Shown piece after piece: positions 44,245-56,600 of a DNA stretch of 64,000 nt (its first letter is position 1; each line of letters begins with the position of its first letter). The notes under the pieces were generated by a model, which was not told the DNA's origin, ran no database searches, and saw only the letters and a program-made list of their open reading frames with translations. The DNA is from Gigaspora margarita (lineage: Eukaryota; Glomeromycota; Glomeromycetes; Diversisporales; Gigasporaceae), in NCBI GenBank assembly GCA_009809945.1, contig WTPW01000786.1, positions 244,136 to 308,135 of the forward strand. Reading direction: 5' to 3'. A program made the position numbers and the translations under genes.

Positions 44245-46540
44245 TCATTTATTTATTGTTAATTTTTTAGAAATGATATCCCACATCGCCTTTAGTAGTG
44301 GTGGTAAATTGAATATAAAATCTGGTACTTTATTGAAGTTAAAAATTTTGTATAACTGTGCTATTGTGTCTCTAGCTACGTTTTGACTTGTTGTTGGTAA
44401 CTCTATTTGCTCTTCAACTCTCTTACTCTTAATGAATTTTTTGACTTCTTTTAGTAACTCTGGGAGCACTAGTTTCGGTTTGTCTTGTATTAGTACTTCT
44501 TTTTCTTGTTCTTTTTCTGTATGTTGATCTATAACTCTGGGATCTTCCAGAAATAATAATCTTTTTTCAACATTCTTGCAATTTCTACTAGTGATTTCTT
44601 TGTTGTGATTGGTGTACTGTATTTTTTTATTTCTTTATAGTTCTCTAAAAGCTCTGGTTTGTCTGTAGGATTTACTATTATGATATTTAGAGGGAGTAGT
44701 AGATTATAACTATACTTTGTTTTTATTTCTTCCATAAATTTCTGTACTTCTTTCTTGCTTTTTATCAGATGCAAGAAGATTGTCTTCATTACAATTTTTT
44801 TAGTATCTATTAGTAGTCTGGATTTCTGTAAGAAATAATTATTCGGTATCATTCTGAAATAATACTCCTGCTTGAGTATCTTACTTAGTTCTTTTATGGT
44901 TTTTTCTGTTCTTGTTAAGTCTACTAGGAATATTCTTTTATATCTAAAAGATAACTCTTGTGGTATAAGGGGTAGTAGTTTCTTTTTCTCTAATAGTTTG
45001 ATGTATAAGTCTAGCAGCTTTCCTTCCTATTTATAGTATTTTGCTAGGTTTTTTTTGTACCATATTAAGTTTTGCAGGTTTCTTTTTATAGAGAAGAATT
45101 CTCTTGTATATCCATTTAAATTTTTAGGTTTTGTAGTAAATCCTCTAACTGTACTAAATATTCCTCTAGTAGTCTTGTGAATATGTAAATTTTCTTTAAT
45201 ACTACAAGTACTGCTTTAATCTTGCTTCTATTTCTTAATAGAAGTTCAAATAGCAACATTCCTCTTATCTTTTCTGGTATTTCTTTAGGTATGTCTGGTA
45301 TTGGTTTCAGTATATTCTTTATTGCTTTATTTACAACTTCCCACATTTTGTCTTCTTTTATACTTTTCTCAATTTCATAAATCCTATACATATTTTAAGT
45401 TCCTATATATCTTCTTCAGATTTTTCCTTATTCTCACATTTGTTAACCATTGAATCGCTAATTTCTGTCTTACTTTAATGTTGATCTGATTTATATCCTT
45501 ATTAGTAATTGTTACACTATGTTTGTCTTTGTAATTTTTCATTGTGTTTTCTAGAATCATTTTATATTCCTTCTAATATGTGAACATTGTCATTCTGTTC
45601 CTTGTGAATGTGCAAAAAAATTTCTGTCTGTGTGTTTGAATTTTAGAGCTATTGCTTCCAGTATCTTATAATTTGTTGGTGTGGTTTGCAACTTGTGTAC
45701 AATAAAATTTTTCATTTTTTCTTTTCTTTAATATTTTTTCATAGTGCCATTTTTCCTCATTAAAACCAGTTTTTCTTGTACTTTCTAACTTGTCTGCAAC
45801 TTTGTCTGCCTATGTTATGTCTGTATCTTTTCTTCTTCTTTTTCTTTCTCTCTCTCTTTTTGTACCTTCTGTTGATTGTCTTATAGCTTGGCTATATGAT
45901 TTCCTTTTTACTATATTTTTCTCAGTTTTAGTTCTATACTTTTCTTGTTGCTCTATAATTGTGTCTAGCTACATGATTATTCTGTTGAATTCTTGCTCTA
46001 TATCCATTTCGATTTTTGCTTTGTTTTTGATCTGCTTATCCTGTTCTGACCCTTTTTCTTTGTTTTGATTATCTATTTTTATTTGTATCACTGGTTCCGT
46101 TTTTAACGCTATTCTTTTTTTTTTGGGCTATTTGTTTACTTTCAGAGTCAGGGCTAATATTATATCTGTTTTTGTTAGGGTTAAGCAGCTTTTGCTATTG
46201 TTGTCTACTTCTATGTCATTGTTTTCTTTGGTGTTGTCATTTTTGCTATCTTGTCTGTTTTCTGTATCTATATCATTATTTTGTTTTCTTCTCTTGCGTT
46301 GCTTCATTGGCATGCTATTCTGCTGTTTTGCCTCTTCTGTAATAGACTTTTTTACTTCCTTTTTCTGTACTTTTGTATTTTTTCATAGTTGTTTGTGAGT
46401 TGCTTTGGTTGTGTTTCTTTTTCTTTCTAATTTGTATGTTTATAACTCTTGTTTTTGTTGACTTTTTAAACTGGGCACCGTTTAATTAATTTTTGTACTA
46501 GCCTTAACACAACTTTTACTCTTTTTTGTTTGTTTATTTT
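44245..46540 (-). pseudogene. LINE ORF1-like region
   Basis: Four separate open blocks (46128-46313, 45116-45391, 44529-44852, 44245-44469) read as Lys/Glu/Ile-rich, charged protein with predicted helices, for example KQRKRRKQNNDIDTENRQDS, KIRGMLLFELLLRNRSKIKA and VQKFMEEIKTKYSYNLLLPL. There is no zinc knuckle or RRM that I can point to. The position upstream of the endonuclease suits an RNA-binding ORF1. Confidence 0.4.
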
Positions 46541-46569
46541 GATTTGGTTTTTGAAAATTAATATGCGGG

Positions 46570-47462
46570 AAAGAGATATTTACTAGTTCCTTAATAGAAG
46601 CAAATATATAATTTAATAGAAAAAGCAAAACAAAAACAGAAATAAAAAAGAGAAAAGAAATAAAGTAATTGAAGAAGAGAAATATAAAAATGAAATTGAA
46701 GGGTAAAAAAAATTAAATAAAAAAAATTTTGTAATAATAATAATAATATATATATTTTTTTTTTATAGATTAAAGAAATAATTAGCAGATAAAAAAGATT
46801 TTTTTAATATATATATTCTATTAGTTAAAATAAAATAAAATAAAATAATTTTTTTAAATAAAAGAGTAGAATTAATAACAATAAAATTAAAAAAATATCT
46901 AAAAATTTAAGTATTTTTAGCTTCAATTTTTATAAAATTAAAAAAATAAATAAAAAAATAAAAATAAAAATTCAAAATTTTTGCTTAATTCAAAAATAAA
47001 ATAAATAATAACAATAATATAAAATAAATAAAATTAGAAAAAAATATATATAATTTTTTTATATTTAATATTATTCAAATATAAATAGAAATTGTAAAAT
47101 AGAGCTCATATTCTCTAAATATAAAAAGAAAATAAAAAAAATAAAAATAAATATTAAATAAATATTTATTGATCCTAGTTACTAAATTAAAAAAAAAATC
47201 AAAATCCAAAATCACATTTTAATCCAAAAAAATTTTTTTATAAAAAAAATTTATATTATTATTGTTAAAAAGGGTTGTTAAGATTATATTCAAAAGAATT
47301 TTTCTAAACCTCATATAATATTACAAAAAATTGTTATATTTATAATAATATAATTATTGTACTTGTTGTTTTAAATTTTATTAATTTTCTTTGTTTTAAA
47401 AATAATAGCCTTTAAAATTATTGCTATTAAAGAAAAGAGGTTTTTTTTATTTAATAATTATA
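46570..47462. other. Extreme AT-rich low-complexity DNA
   Basis: Mostly A/T runs and (AAT)n or (AAAT)n tracts. Nothing coding. Confidence 0.6.
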
Positions 47463-47463
47463 A

Positions 47464-47602
47464 GATATTGGGCATATGATGAAAGATAATAGAGAATTTT
47501 TTTCATCAGAATTAATATTACTCCCATGTACTGCACAGCAGTACATAAGTAACATTAATTCTAATAAAAAAAATTTTCTGTTATTTTGGTATATCCAATA
47601 TT
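47464..47602. repeat. Palindromic MITE of about 139 bp
   Basis: Ends ATATTGGGCATATGATG and ..TGGTATATCCAATAT. The arms pair over nearly the whole length around TGTACTGCACAGCAGTACA (about 47527-47546). No target duplication was identified. Confidence 0.5.
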
Positions 47603-47768
47603 AATATTATTGTTTATATTATATTAGCATTTGAAATTTTTTGTTATGATATTTTGTATAAATAATAATGTTATTTTATAACAAAAATATCAAGACAAAA
47701 AATTTTTACATGATCATATTATATAAACAATAACTATATAATATTTTTATAATAAAAAATATATAAAA

Positions 47769-49077
47769 AGAGCATAGTGACTTAGAGAAGATGTTAAGTT
47801 GTTACCTTAAGTAGCAGGTTTAGGATTTAAATTCCACTAGTAATATTTTGAAAAATAAACCTGTATTCTAGTAACTGTTTCTTATTAATCAGTTGAATAA
47901 ATTATCTGTAGTCTTGGTTCTATTATCTAGAATAGAAGCCTTCAGGTGCACAAATTCAAGAAACCAAAGAAATAGAAACCTATTTGGCAAGTCCTGAATA
48001 AGAAGGTAGCAAATATCTTTGATAGTGCTACCAAAGCTAGAATATCAAAAACTGGAGCCAGAGAACCAGACAACAAGACTTTTGAGAAGGGGGTCCACCA
48101 ACCTGGCTACTAGAGTTCCACAATTTGATTTGATCTTCAAATATTTAAATCAAATATTTGATCAAATTCAAATTCAAATTTGACTATATTTGATTTAAAC
48201 AAATTCAAATCTGGCCAAATTTGATTTGATTTGACAAATATTTGATTTGATTTGAAAATTACTATTAAAAATTCAAATTCAAATCAAATTCAAATCCAAA
48301 TATTTGAATCAAATCAAATTTAAATCAGAGTCAATTTGATTTGATCAAATTCAAATTGATCCAATATTTGATTTGATTTGAATTTGAGGAACCCTACTGG
48401 TCACCAAAGTCATACTAGAAGAAAAAGAACCTATACTATAAAAGTAGGTACCAAGAAAAGAAAACCATAGTAGCACCTAATGCCAGGTAAACTGACTCTT
48501 TTGGGCTAACTGGTTTGGAAGTTTGGGGATACTGAGGAAAAACTAATAGAAAGGTTATGGTAGGTATTAGGATTAGAGTGAACCTTACAAGAGCAAAAGT
48601 AGATAATGGTAGAAGTTTAATAGTTAGTCCTAACCCCAAGTGTAAGCCTCAGTAAATGCATAAGTTACCAAAGAGTAGATAATACCTGTATGGAACAGGG
48701 AATGCTCTACCAAGTGTTCTATAAGGATAAAATAGTTCTAAGAAGACATTTGTTAGCATCTAGGACTAATTTCAACTAACTTATATAATAGAGGGCTATA
48801 CTAGTAATACAAGTAAAATTGGCAGAAGAAGTATAGACCAGAGGGTTTAAATAAGCAATTCTCTAGTTGGGTTGCAGATATAGCATTTAGTATAGAACCT
48901 TTGGGCAAACTATTTAAATTAGACAACCAAAAGTTGTACATGTAGCTAGTTGTACTCTCATCTATGTAACGTATATCAGGGTGCTATAGAGGACCTTTTG
49001 ATTACAAACTTGAATAAATAAACCTATTTCTATAGCCAGAACTTTGATACAAAAAAAAATAATAATAATAAAAAAAT
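47769..49077 (+). mobile_element. tRNA-derived SINE family B, full-length copy 1 with MITE insertion
   Basis: Diverged copy of the 55409-56431 element, about 1,015 bp without the inserted MITE. Decayed tRNA-like head (CATAGTGACTTAGAGAAG.., TTTAAATTCCACT). Flanked by identical 15-bp duplications AAAAAATATATAAAA at 47754-47768 and 49078-49092, with an A-rich tail. Such duplications mark LINE-driven insertion. Confidence 0.8.
48111..48396. mobile_element. hAT-type MITE family 2 (CAAAT-rich), copy 3, in SINE B
   Basis: 286 bp, TAGAGTTCCACAATTTG to GAGGAACCCTA, flanked by CTGGCTAC (48103-48110) and CTGGTCAC (48397-48404), 6 of 8. Confidence 0.75.
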
Positions 49078-49092
49078 AAAAAATATATAAAA

Positions 49093-51273
49093 TTATGCTA
49101 ATATAACAATATATATAAAAACCTATATAGAAACTTCTAGACTATATCTAATATATATTTAATTAAAATTTTTTGCCATTTTTTTTTAAATTTTAAACAC
49201 ATTACCATGTTGATTTCTTTTTGAAAAATTGGTTAAAACAAAAACAAATTTAGTTAAAGTTTGGATTACTTTGTTGATGTAGTAAAGTAGTTTTAAATAT
49301 AAATATCAAGAATCTAATTTATGCAGTATATAGATCATATATTGAATTAACTTCTCTTAACTAATACCTTTTTATAGAAATAGGTTGTTGACCATTGATT
49401 TTAAAAATTTCTAAAATATAATAGGACTCCAAATATCTCTCATATAGGTTATAACTGGATTTTGGCCAATTTTGGTCTAATTTACTAAAAATAACAAAAC
49501 TATATTTTATTAAATAACCTATAATCTAGTAATCAAAATTGAATAGACTTTTTTTTATTAGATACACCTTACTGAGAGCTTTATTTTAAAAAAAAGTTTA
49601 TTCAAATTGGACTACTGGATGCCAAGACAATTGCTAAAAACTGTTTTTTAAAAATATGTAATATATGATCTTTTTACTAGATATCTGGAATCCTAGCATA
49701 ATTCAAAAATTATTATTAATCTGTTAAGTTTTATTTTATTATTTTTTTTTATATTTTTTATTATTTATTTATTAATTATAAAATTAAAAATCTAACTACT
49801 ATATATAATACTATATTAAGAATTTATAGTGCTATAATACAATCAGTGTTGGCAAATAGAACAATAGAACAAAAGCTTGATTTTTTGTCTTAATATAAAA
49901 AAAATTTATTTTATTAATAATTTGCAAATATTTAAATATATATTGTTAGACCATTAGTAAAATAATAAATTTAAAATATTTTTATATTTAATTAGTAAAA
50001 TTTAATACTGAAAATTTATAATAGAAAAATGAAAAAAAAGTGAATAGAATTAGAAGCCAATAGAACAAACATAGTAAACGTGACAACCCTGAATACAATA
50101 TAAAAATTTAGTACTAACAACTATAAAACTACTATAAAACTACTAATATTAAACTTTTGTACTATGTTCTAAATTTACCAAACTCTTGTAATATTACAAA
50201 TTTACCAAACTCTTATGCTATATACCAACTCTTATGCTATATATAAGAGTTATCTAAAGCCATATACCCATATAACATTTTCGTATAAATTAACTAACCA
50301 AAGTCATAAAATTTTGTTTACACAAATCTAAAAAAGAAAAAAACAAAAAAATACAAAAATATAAAAATTGTAGTTCAAACCTGTCTTGAGCCATTAATAA
50401 AAATACCAAAAAGACAATTTTACTTATATATTCATTTTAACTCTAACCTGATCCTAATACTAACCCTAATTTTAACTAAAATTTTAAAAAATCATGTGGG
50501 TACATAGTTTTAGCTATCCCTCTTTTATGGTATATTTGCAAACTAAAATTATGCAAAAAAAATTTAATATGTCAATTAAGAACAAAAGCAAAAAATTTGT
50601 AAAATAATACAATTTTGTTTTTTTGAATCTGGTTAGCAGCTAGCTTTATGTAAGCTAGCTAATGCTACAAATTAATAGTTTAAAATTATACAGTATGGGA
50701 TAGCAAAAACCATCCAATATTGTAGATTAATTACAAATTGTTATAATTTAAAAAAAAAATAAAATAATGAAAAAATTTTTCTTACAGAATTGTAGTTCTT
50801 ATCCTTAGCTACAATTCTGTTAAAAAAATTTTTTAATTATTTTATAAATTAAAAAGTTATTTCACTTTAAAGTTAGTTAAATTTTATAATAAAATAGAAA
50901 TTTGGCGCTAGTAGATTGGCCAATCATGATGCCCGAAATTATGTGACAAAATTTTATTGGCCAGTAATTTTATTAATCCTATGACATGTAAAATAAAAAA
51001 AATGCCTATAGATTTTCTACAAAAATATTAATCAATGAGTTTACCCCCTAACGTGACTTTACCCCTAACTCTAAAGAGTTTCATTAAGTTTTATTGGATA
51101 AAAACCACAGGGGTAAAATTTTTTGTGGGAGAATAAAACTTCTCGCATACTATGTTTGTAATTTGGACCCTATGTCAAACCGGATTTAACCCATTTTAAA
51201 CAAAATTATCCATGGGGCAACAATAGCGGTACTATGCAACCTTAATTCGATGATTCCAAATTAGGCTTTAATA
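49093..51273. other. AT-rich region without a gene
   Basis: No convincing frame. At about 50758-50845 a hairpin pairs TTACAGAATTGTAG with CTACAATTCTGTTA around an A/T-rich stem, likely a short MITE. GC is slightly higher from about 50890, approaching the transposase. Confidence 0.45.
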
Positions 51274-51281
51274 CCTCATCG

Positions 51282-51520
51282 CAGGGTTGGCACATTTATC
51301 CATTGGGGTGAATGGAGAACAACTCTATTGGCACCACTCCATTGCTCCATTGAGAATAATTTGCGAATGGAGCCAATGGAGGCCAACTAGCTTAGAATAT
51401 AGTATTTGTTAATAACTAATAACTAATTCCATTGGCTCCATTGGCTCTATTGGTTCCATTGGTTCCATTGGCTCCATTGGTTTGCAAGTTTTCAATGGAG
51501 TATATCCATTGCCAACCCTG
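51282..51520. mobile_element. hAT-type MITE family 4 (CAGGGTTGGCA ends)
   Basis: 239 bp, CAGGGTTGGCACA to TTGCCAACCCTG, flanked by perfect CCTCATCG duplications (51274-51281 and 51521-51528). The interior is made of CCATTGG / CCAATGG phrases such as ATTGGCTCCATTGG. Inserted about 180 bp upstream of the transposase start. Confidence 0.85.
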
Positions 51521-51706
51521 CCTCATCGTTAGAAAGGAGTACAGTGCAGTAACGTCATATATTGATAGCATTTCCATGGTAACCCATTAAAAATTTCACA
51601 TTTGGCTTAAGTATTCTTATCGTAGGATCAGTTGTATGAAAGTTAATTCTTTCTCTAAAAACTTTTAAGATTGTCACTATTTTTTTTTTTGCCTTATTGT
51701 TTTGTA

Positions 51707-54020
51707 ATGACAAAACCAAAAAAACTTAAAGTACAGTTGAAAAAAATAGCAAAGGTAGCTCACTCTGCATCTAGAAATTACTACTCTTTTGTTGATCTTG
51801 AATCAAGTAATGAATACATTGATTCAGATAGCAGTTCAGATCAAAGCTCGGATGATTTTATGGAACTAGTTAATCCTGATGAAATAATCGATAGACTTGC
51901 AGTTTCAAGTTTCGAGAAAAGGTGCCCTGCTACTTATACCAGGAATTCTAAACGTACACGGCAAAGAAGAAATAAGATATTAAGAGAGGCTGCTATGGGA
52001 AGTTCAAAAATTTCACATTTCTTTTTTAGTGTTCAACCGTTAGCTATTGATAGTAATAAAAGTGATAAAGACCTTCAAAGTCAAGAACATCAGATAGGAA
52101 AGGCTTTTATTAAATAGATAATGCCAAGAGAAAGCCCAAATATAAAATTATAATTCACTATAAAATTAATATTTTATAAATAGAGTAAAAAAGAGGAAGA
52201 GCTGAATAAAAAAGAAAGAATTCACAAAGCGATTGAATTTGTTAATAGAGTAATGAGTGAAAAGATATTATCAAAAGCTGAAGAAGCTCGTTATACGGCG
52301 GTTCTTTATTTTTTTCGATTGCGTCTAAAGGGCCAAATGAAAATGGAAGCAGCAAAAACTGTTACAGAGGTAGTTAATAGTGGGCCATAGCTTGCGAGAT
52401 GCATTAGAAAGTGGGCAAACATTTGCATAAAAGAAGAATTGATCCAGCCAGATCTACAGAAAAAATTTTTCTCCAAAAGCTTGCTTCATGATGAGTTGAT
52501 TTCTCTCCAATTAGCTGCCTATTTGCGCTCTAACAAATTTAAAGTAAATTCTATTATAGTAAAAGATTATCTCGAACAACAAAATTTTTCTCAATTACCA
52601 ATTAAGCCTGTATTGTATATTTCAGTTCGTACTGCTCGTTGGTAGATGGGATTTCGCTACAAACGTTATCAACTAGGTGCCTATGTGGATGGGCATGAAC
52701 GTCCAGATGTTATTGCATATCGTGAAATTTTTCTTCAAGAGGTTGCCCTGCTCGATCGATTCATGTCCAAGTGGCTTGATAAAGAATGCAAGACAAGAAC
52801 CTTTCCAAATTTAACTGGTAATGAGAGAGAGCATATATGGATAACCCACGATGAAACATTCTTCTATACTTATGACAGACCACATGCTATGTGGAGCCCA
52901 GAAGGAGAGCAGCTATTACGAAAAAAATGATTAGGCGCTGCAATACATATAAGCAACTTCTTAACAGAAACAATTGGATGACTTAAAGACGACCAAGAAG
53001 AAGCATATGTAGTTATAGTTTGAGATCACAAATTCGATTTTTAACTTCCACTTATTTCCAAAATCTGTTAATATTAAAACCCTTAATAATCAAGCTTTGC
53101 ATTGTTTTATTTTATTTTATTTGTTATTTTTTTATTTGTTATTATTTTTTATTTAGTTTATTTTAATTTTTTTTCTAAATTCATAGGAAATGGGCGCCAA
53201 TAAAGATGGATATTGGGACTCTGGAAAACTTCTCGAACAAGTTAGAAGGGCATTGGATATCTTTGAATAAACATATCCGGGATGTGTAGGTGTCTTTGCT
53301 TTCGACAATGCCACCTCTCACAAAGCTTTTGCTGAAGACGCTCTTGTTGCTTCAAAAATGAACCTTGGTACAGGAGGATCTGTTCCAAAAATGCAGAATA
53401 TGATATGAAATGGTGACCGTTAGTCAATGATGATTGAAAATGATTATTTAGTTTATAACAAGAAATCCAAATCATACATTAACTTGATTGGGCAGTCTAA
53501 AGAAATTAAGTGGATTCTTGAAAAAAGAAATTTGTGGCGAGATGATATGGTATTAGAATGCCCTTTATGTAAAAAGAAAGAGGCGAACCCTAATATTTTT
53601 GATTGCTGTACGTGTCGATTAATTGCCAACTAGCTGGACTTTCTTGAGCAGCGTGGCCTAATTCAACAAGAAATAGAGTCCCGTGGTCACAAGGTTATAT
53701 TCTATCCTAAGTTTCATCCCGAATTCAATTACATCGAAATGTATTGGGGAATGGCCAAGAAATATACATGATCCCATTGTAAATACTCACTTCCAAAACT
53801 CAGAGAATCAATTTATCAGGCATTTGACACTATTTCTGTAGAAGAAATTCGTTCATTTGCCAGACTCTCATATAGGTGGATGGATGCTTATCGGCATGGA
53901 TTGACAGGTAAAATAGCTGAATATGTAGTCAAAAAAAGTAAGAAACATAGATCAATTAATGATAATATCATGGAGCATGTTAAAGAATTGATAGAATCGG
54001 AAAGAAGAAACTTATTTTAG
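51707..54020 (+). pseudogene. DDE transposase, fungal DGHER-type family, decayed
   Basis: The N-terminal frame (ATG 51707 to TAG 52117) is Lys-rich then acidic/Ser-rich (SSDQSSDDFMELVNPDEIID). From about 52188 it reads EELNKKERIHKAIEFVNRVM.., NSGP, TAG 52388 (Trp), LARCIRKWAN, LHDELISLQLAAYLRSNKF. Then RTARW, TAG 52643, MGFRYKRYQ and GAYVDGHERPDVIAYREIFL. First catalytic Asp in ITHDETFFYTYD; WSPEGEQLLRKK, TGA, LGAAIHISNFLTE. A likely intron at 53009-53186 precedes EMGANKDGYWDSGKLLEQV, VFAFDNATSHKAF (second Asp) and FYPKFHPEFNYIEMYWGMAK (third acidic). It ends at TAG 54018-54020. More stops: TGA 52979 and 53769. The catalytic triad survives; the frame does not. No terminal repeats found. Confidence 0.7.
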
Positions 54021-55392
54021 GTAGATTTAGATCTGTGGATTCAGAACCAATTGAATCAAAGAAATAAACTTGCTTAAAATGGATGCATCAAGCAAAACAA
54101 GTTTTAAGCAAATTTTAATTGTAATAAATAAACAATATTGCATTATTATTTAGCATTTGCCTTTATATTTGCATGCTATTAGAAATAAATTGCAGCTTCC
54201 CATATACTCTAATATTAGTCGCATAATTTCTGAATTTATTAATATTGTAAATATTTACTGTGTGCAAATTATTCTAATATGAAACTGATTTTTTGGATAC
54301 CCTGCACGTGATTGATCTGCATAATAATTGACCAATTAGCGTTTGTGTTACTATACCTCAAATTTGGCGCTCTCTATAGAAGATTGGATGGTTTTTGCTA
54401 TCCTGTACTATATATCTATTGCACTGATGTATCTGTATATTTTTTAAAGCAATTTAATAAAGTTCAATATTTGATAAAAAAAACAATTGAATAATTTAAA
54501 ATTCGATCAATTAACAGGTGCTAATTATAATTATACTTTGCATATACTATGCTAAAAATTGGCCAATTATGTGCATTGTATCATATAAAACTAAGGTCCC
54601 TACTATAATAGCATAGCATAGACTATATTTATACAGTTATATTATCTTAATATACAATAATTATTTGAAAAAAAACAAAATTTTTTTTGTTAATATTATT
54701 AAAAAATAAAAATTGGGTTGTAGAAACTAACCAATTACAGAAAAACATTTGAGTGTTTTTTTTTGCTAATCAAGCAGCTTATATAGCTTTCTAGTATTAT
54801 AAAACTTTTGTTTATTTATTTATTTTTTATCTTTTTTATGACTATTATTTTGATAGATTATAAAATGCATTCAAAATATTGTACCAATAACTACTGTTTT
54901 AACAGACCAAGTTTCTAAACCAAAAATATAGACTCTAGCTTTTTATATTACTATTATCCTAACAGATTATAGAAGCATTATTATCTTGTACAAATAACTA
55001 TTGTTTTGATAGGTCAATTACTCAAACAAATACATTAGTTACATATCAATTTTAGCTTTTTATATGACTATTATTTCAACAGGTTATTATTGCAAACTTA
55101 TTAGATAAGAGAGGAGGATCAATGTGACTAGAACAAAAGTTGGGTTCATAGAAGAAACAAACTATTCTTCTATATACTATATTAAGTATATATATACCAG
55201 AACATTAATCTATTACTTCATATTTACTCAACTAATTTTTTAGATTTTCTTTTTTCTTATTTGAATGCTCTTATCAAAATTAGCTTCTACTTAACTAGCA
55301 TTACTAACTAATTAACTGATTGATTATTAGACCAATCATAATTAGATATGTTATATATCAGTCTTATAATGTTTTGAGACAAAAGCTGCTTT
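54021..55392. other. AT-rich region without a gene
   Basis: Only short chance frames. Several phrases recur loosely (TTTTTTATATGACTATTATTT.. at about 54830, 54940 and 55060), suggesting an old duplication of about 100 bp. Confidence 0.45.
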
Positions 55393-55408
55393 AATACTTA
55401 TATATCAA

Positions 55409-56431
55409 GGGGTGTGATGACATAGCGTAGTTGGATGGTTGTCACCCCCCCAAGCAATTCGTAACAAAGGTACAGAGTTCGAATCCCACTGGAGACGTTT
55501 TCGGAAAATCATATCTGTGTTACTGTACTGTCTATCTGCGACACAAAGTCAGGTCATAGGATCTGTAGCCTGGGTCGCACCAATCAAATTGGGAGCTGTG
55601 GAGGTAATCATGTACGACATGACCAATATGGCGTAAAAATCCTGGGGACATTGCAGGGACGGAACATGCTTGGCAAGACCCGAGCGGAGAATTAACCGAG
55701 CTTTCAACGGTGCATAAAGAACAGAATCGGATAGAGAAAAGCAGGGAAGGCCGGATGGGCAAGAGCCCCTATGGCAAGAGGGGGTCCACCAACCTGGCCG
55801 CCAGAGTCGCACCGGAGGAAAAGGACATGCGTTACGGAAGCATGGACCAAGGAAAGGGAGACCTAAAGCATCCTAACACGGGCTGACCAATCCTTCCGGG
55901 CCAACTGGATTGGTAGTTCAGAATACTGGTAATATCTTAAAGAGGATGGGACAGGTGTACTGGGGTAAGATGAACTTTGCAAGGGCAGAAGTAGGTAACG
56001 GTAGTGGTTTAATGGTTAGCCCTGACTGCAAGTATACAGGTTAAGCTGTAGTGGATGTTACTGAAGTGTAGGTGTATACTTAAGTGGGATAGGTACCGCT
56101 CTACCAGGTTTACTACAGAGGCAAATACCCTCCGTAAGGGGTTTGGCTAAAGCCTCAGGGTACTTCTCACGGTAAATTAGCTCCTGAAAGGAGTATATTG
56201 GAAGGAACATAGGACATGGGTAGAAGCCAGAGGGTTTAAATAGGCAATCCCATAGTTGGGTTGTAGGTATGGCAGCTAGTGTGGAACAACACCAAAAGTG
56301 TAAGTGGCTGGTTGTACTCTCATTATACAAATGTAATATGTGGCNTNGTNNNTATGACCGGNCCAACNCGTTTGTACCAATAAAGTGCCAGGGTACCTAA
56401 GTGGTCACCTTAATATTAAAAAAAAAAAAAA
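55409..56431 (+). mobile_element. tRNA-derived SINE family B, full-length copy 2
   Basis: 1,023 bp, clearly more GC-rich than its surroundings. A box TAGCGTAGTTGG at 55423-55434 and B box AGTTCGAATCC at 55476-55486, at tRNA-like spacing. A long unique body follows, then AGAGGGTTTAAATAGGCAAT.. and a poly(A) tail. Flanked by identical 16-bp duplications AATACTTATATATCAA at 55393-55408 and 56432-56447. No ORF of note. Ambiguous bases (N) lie at about 56345-56372. Confidence 0.85.
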
Positions 56432-56600
56432 AATACTTATATATCAAATAGCTTTAAAAAATCACAAAATTAATAAGAGCAAAAGCATGATCACAAACTA
56501 TATAGATTTTTATTCTGATATAATCAGTAAAATTATATTATTGTATTATTAATAAAAATATTTATAGTAAGCCAAATTCAAGTAATTCAATTGTTATATA

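Larger units (their letters stand above)
38465..46556 (-). mobile_element. LINE retrotransposon of about 8 kb, minus strand, decayed
   Basis: Coding order on the minus strand: a Lys/Glu/Asn-rich ORF1 region, an APE-type endonuclease, a reverse transcriptase, and a C-terminal region with a CCHC knuckle. The 3' end is near GCGAGGTCTTGTCTTAG (38464 on). Two MITEs (40814, 43329) have jumped into it. Stops and catalytic changes occur in every domain. No clear target duplication was found. The single-strand T/C richness of 38.6-46.5 kb on the + strand reflects A-rich coding. Confidence 0.75.

Noticed and set aside
38617..46398. Plus-strand frames rich in Phe, Leu and Ser that look like membrane proteins
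   Set aside because: They are the complement of the Lys/Glu-rich LINE coding strand and have no independent support.
50907..54370. AATTTGGCGCT at both sides of the transposase as terminal repeats
   Set aside because: Both are in the same orientation and the match does not extend beyond about 12 bases.
55409..55500. Functional tRNA gene
   Set aside because: It is the head of a 1-kb element with target duplications and a poly(A) tail.
55532..56366. Minus-strand frames in SINE B
   Set aside because: They overlap a non-coding retroelement with pol III boxes, have no conserved domain and include N-derived residues.
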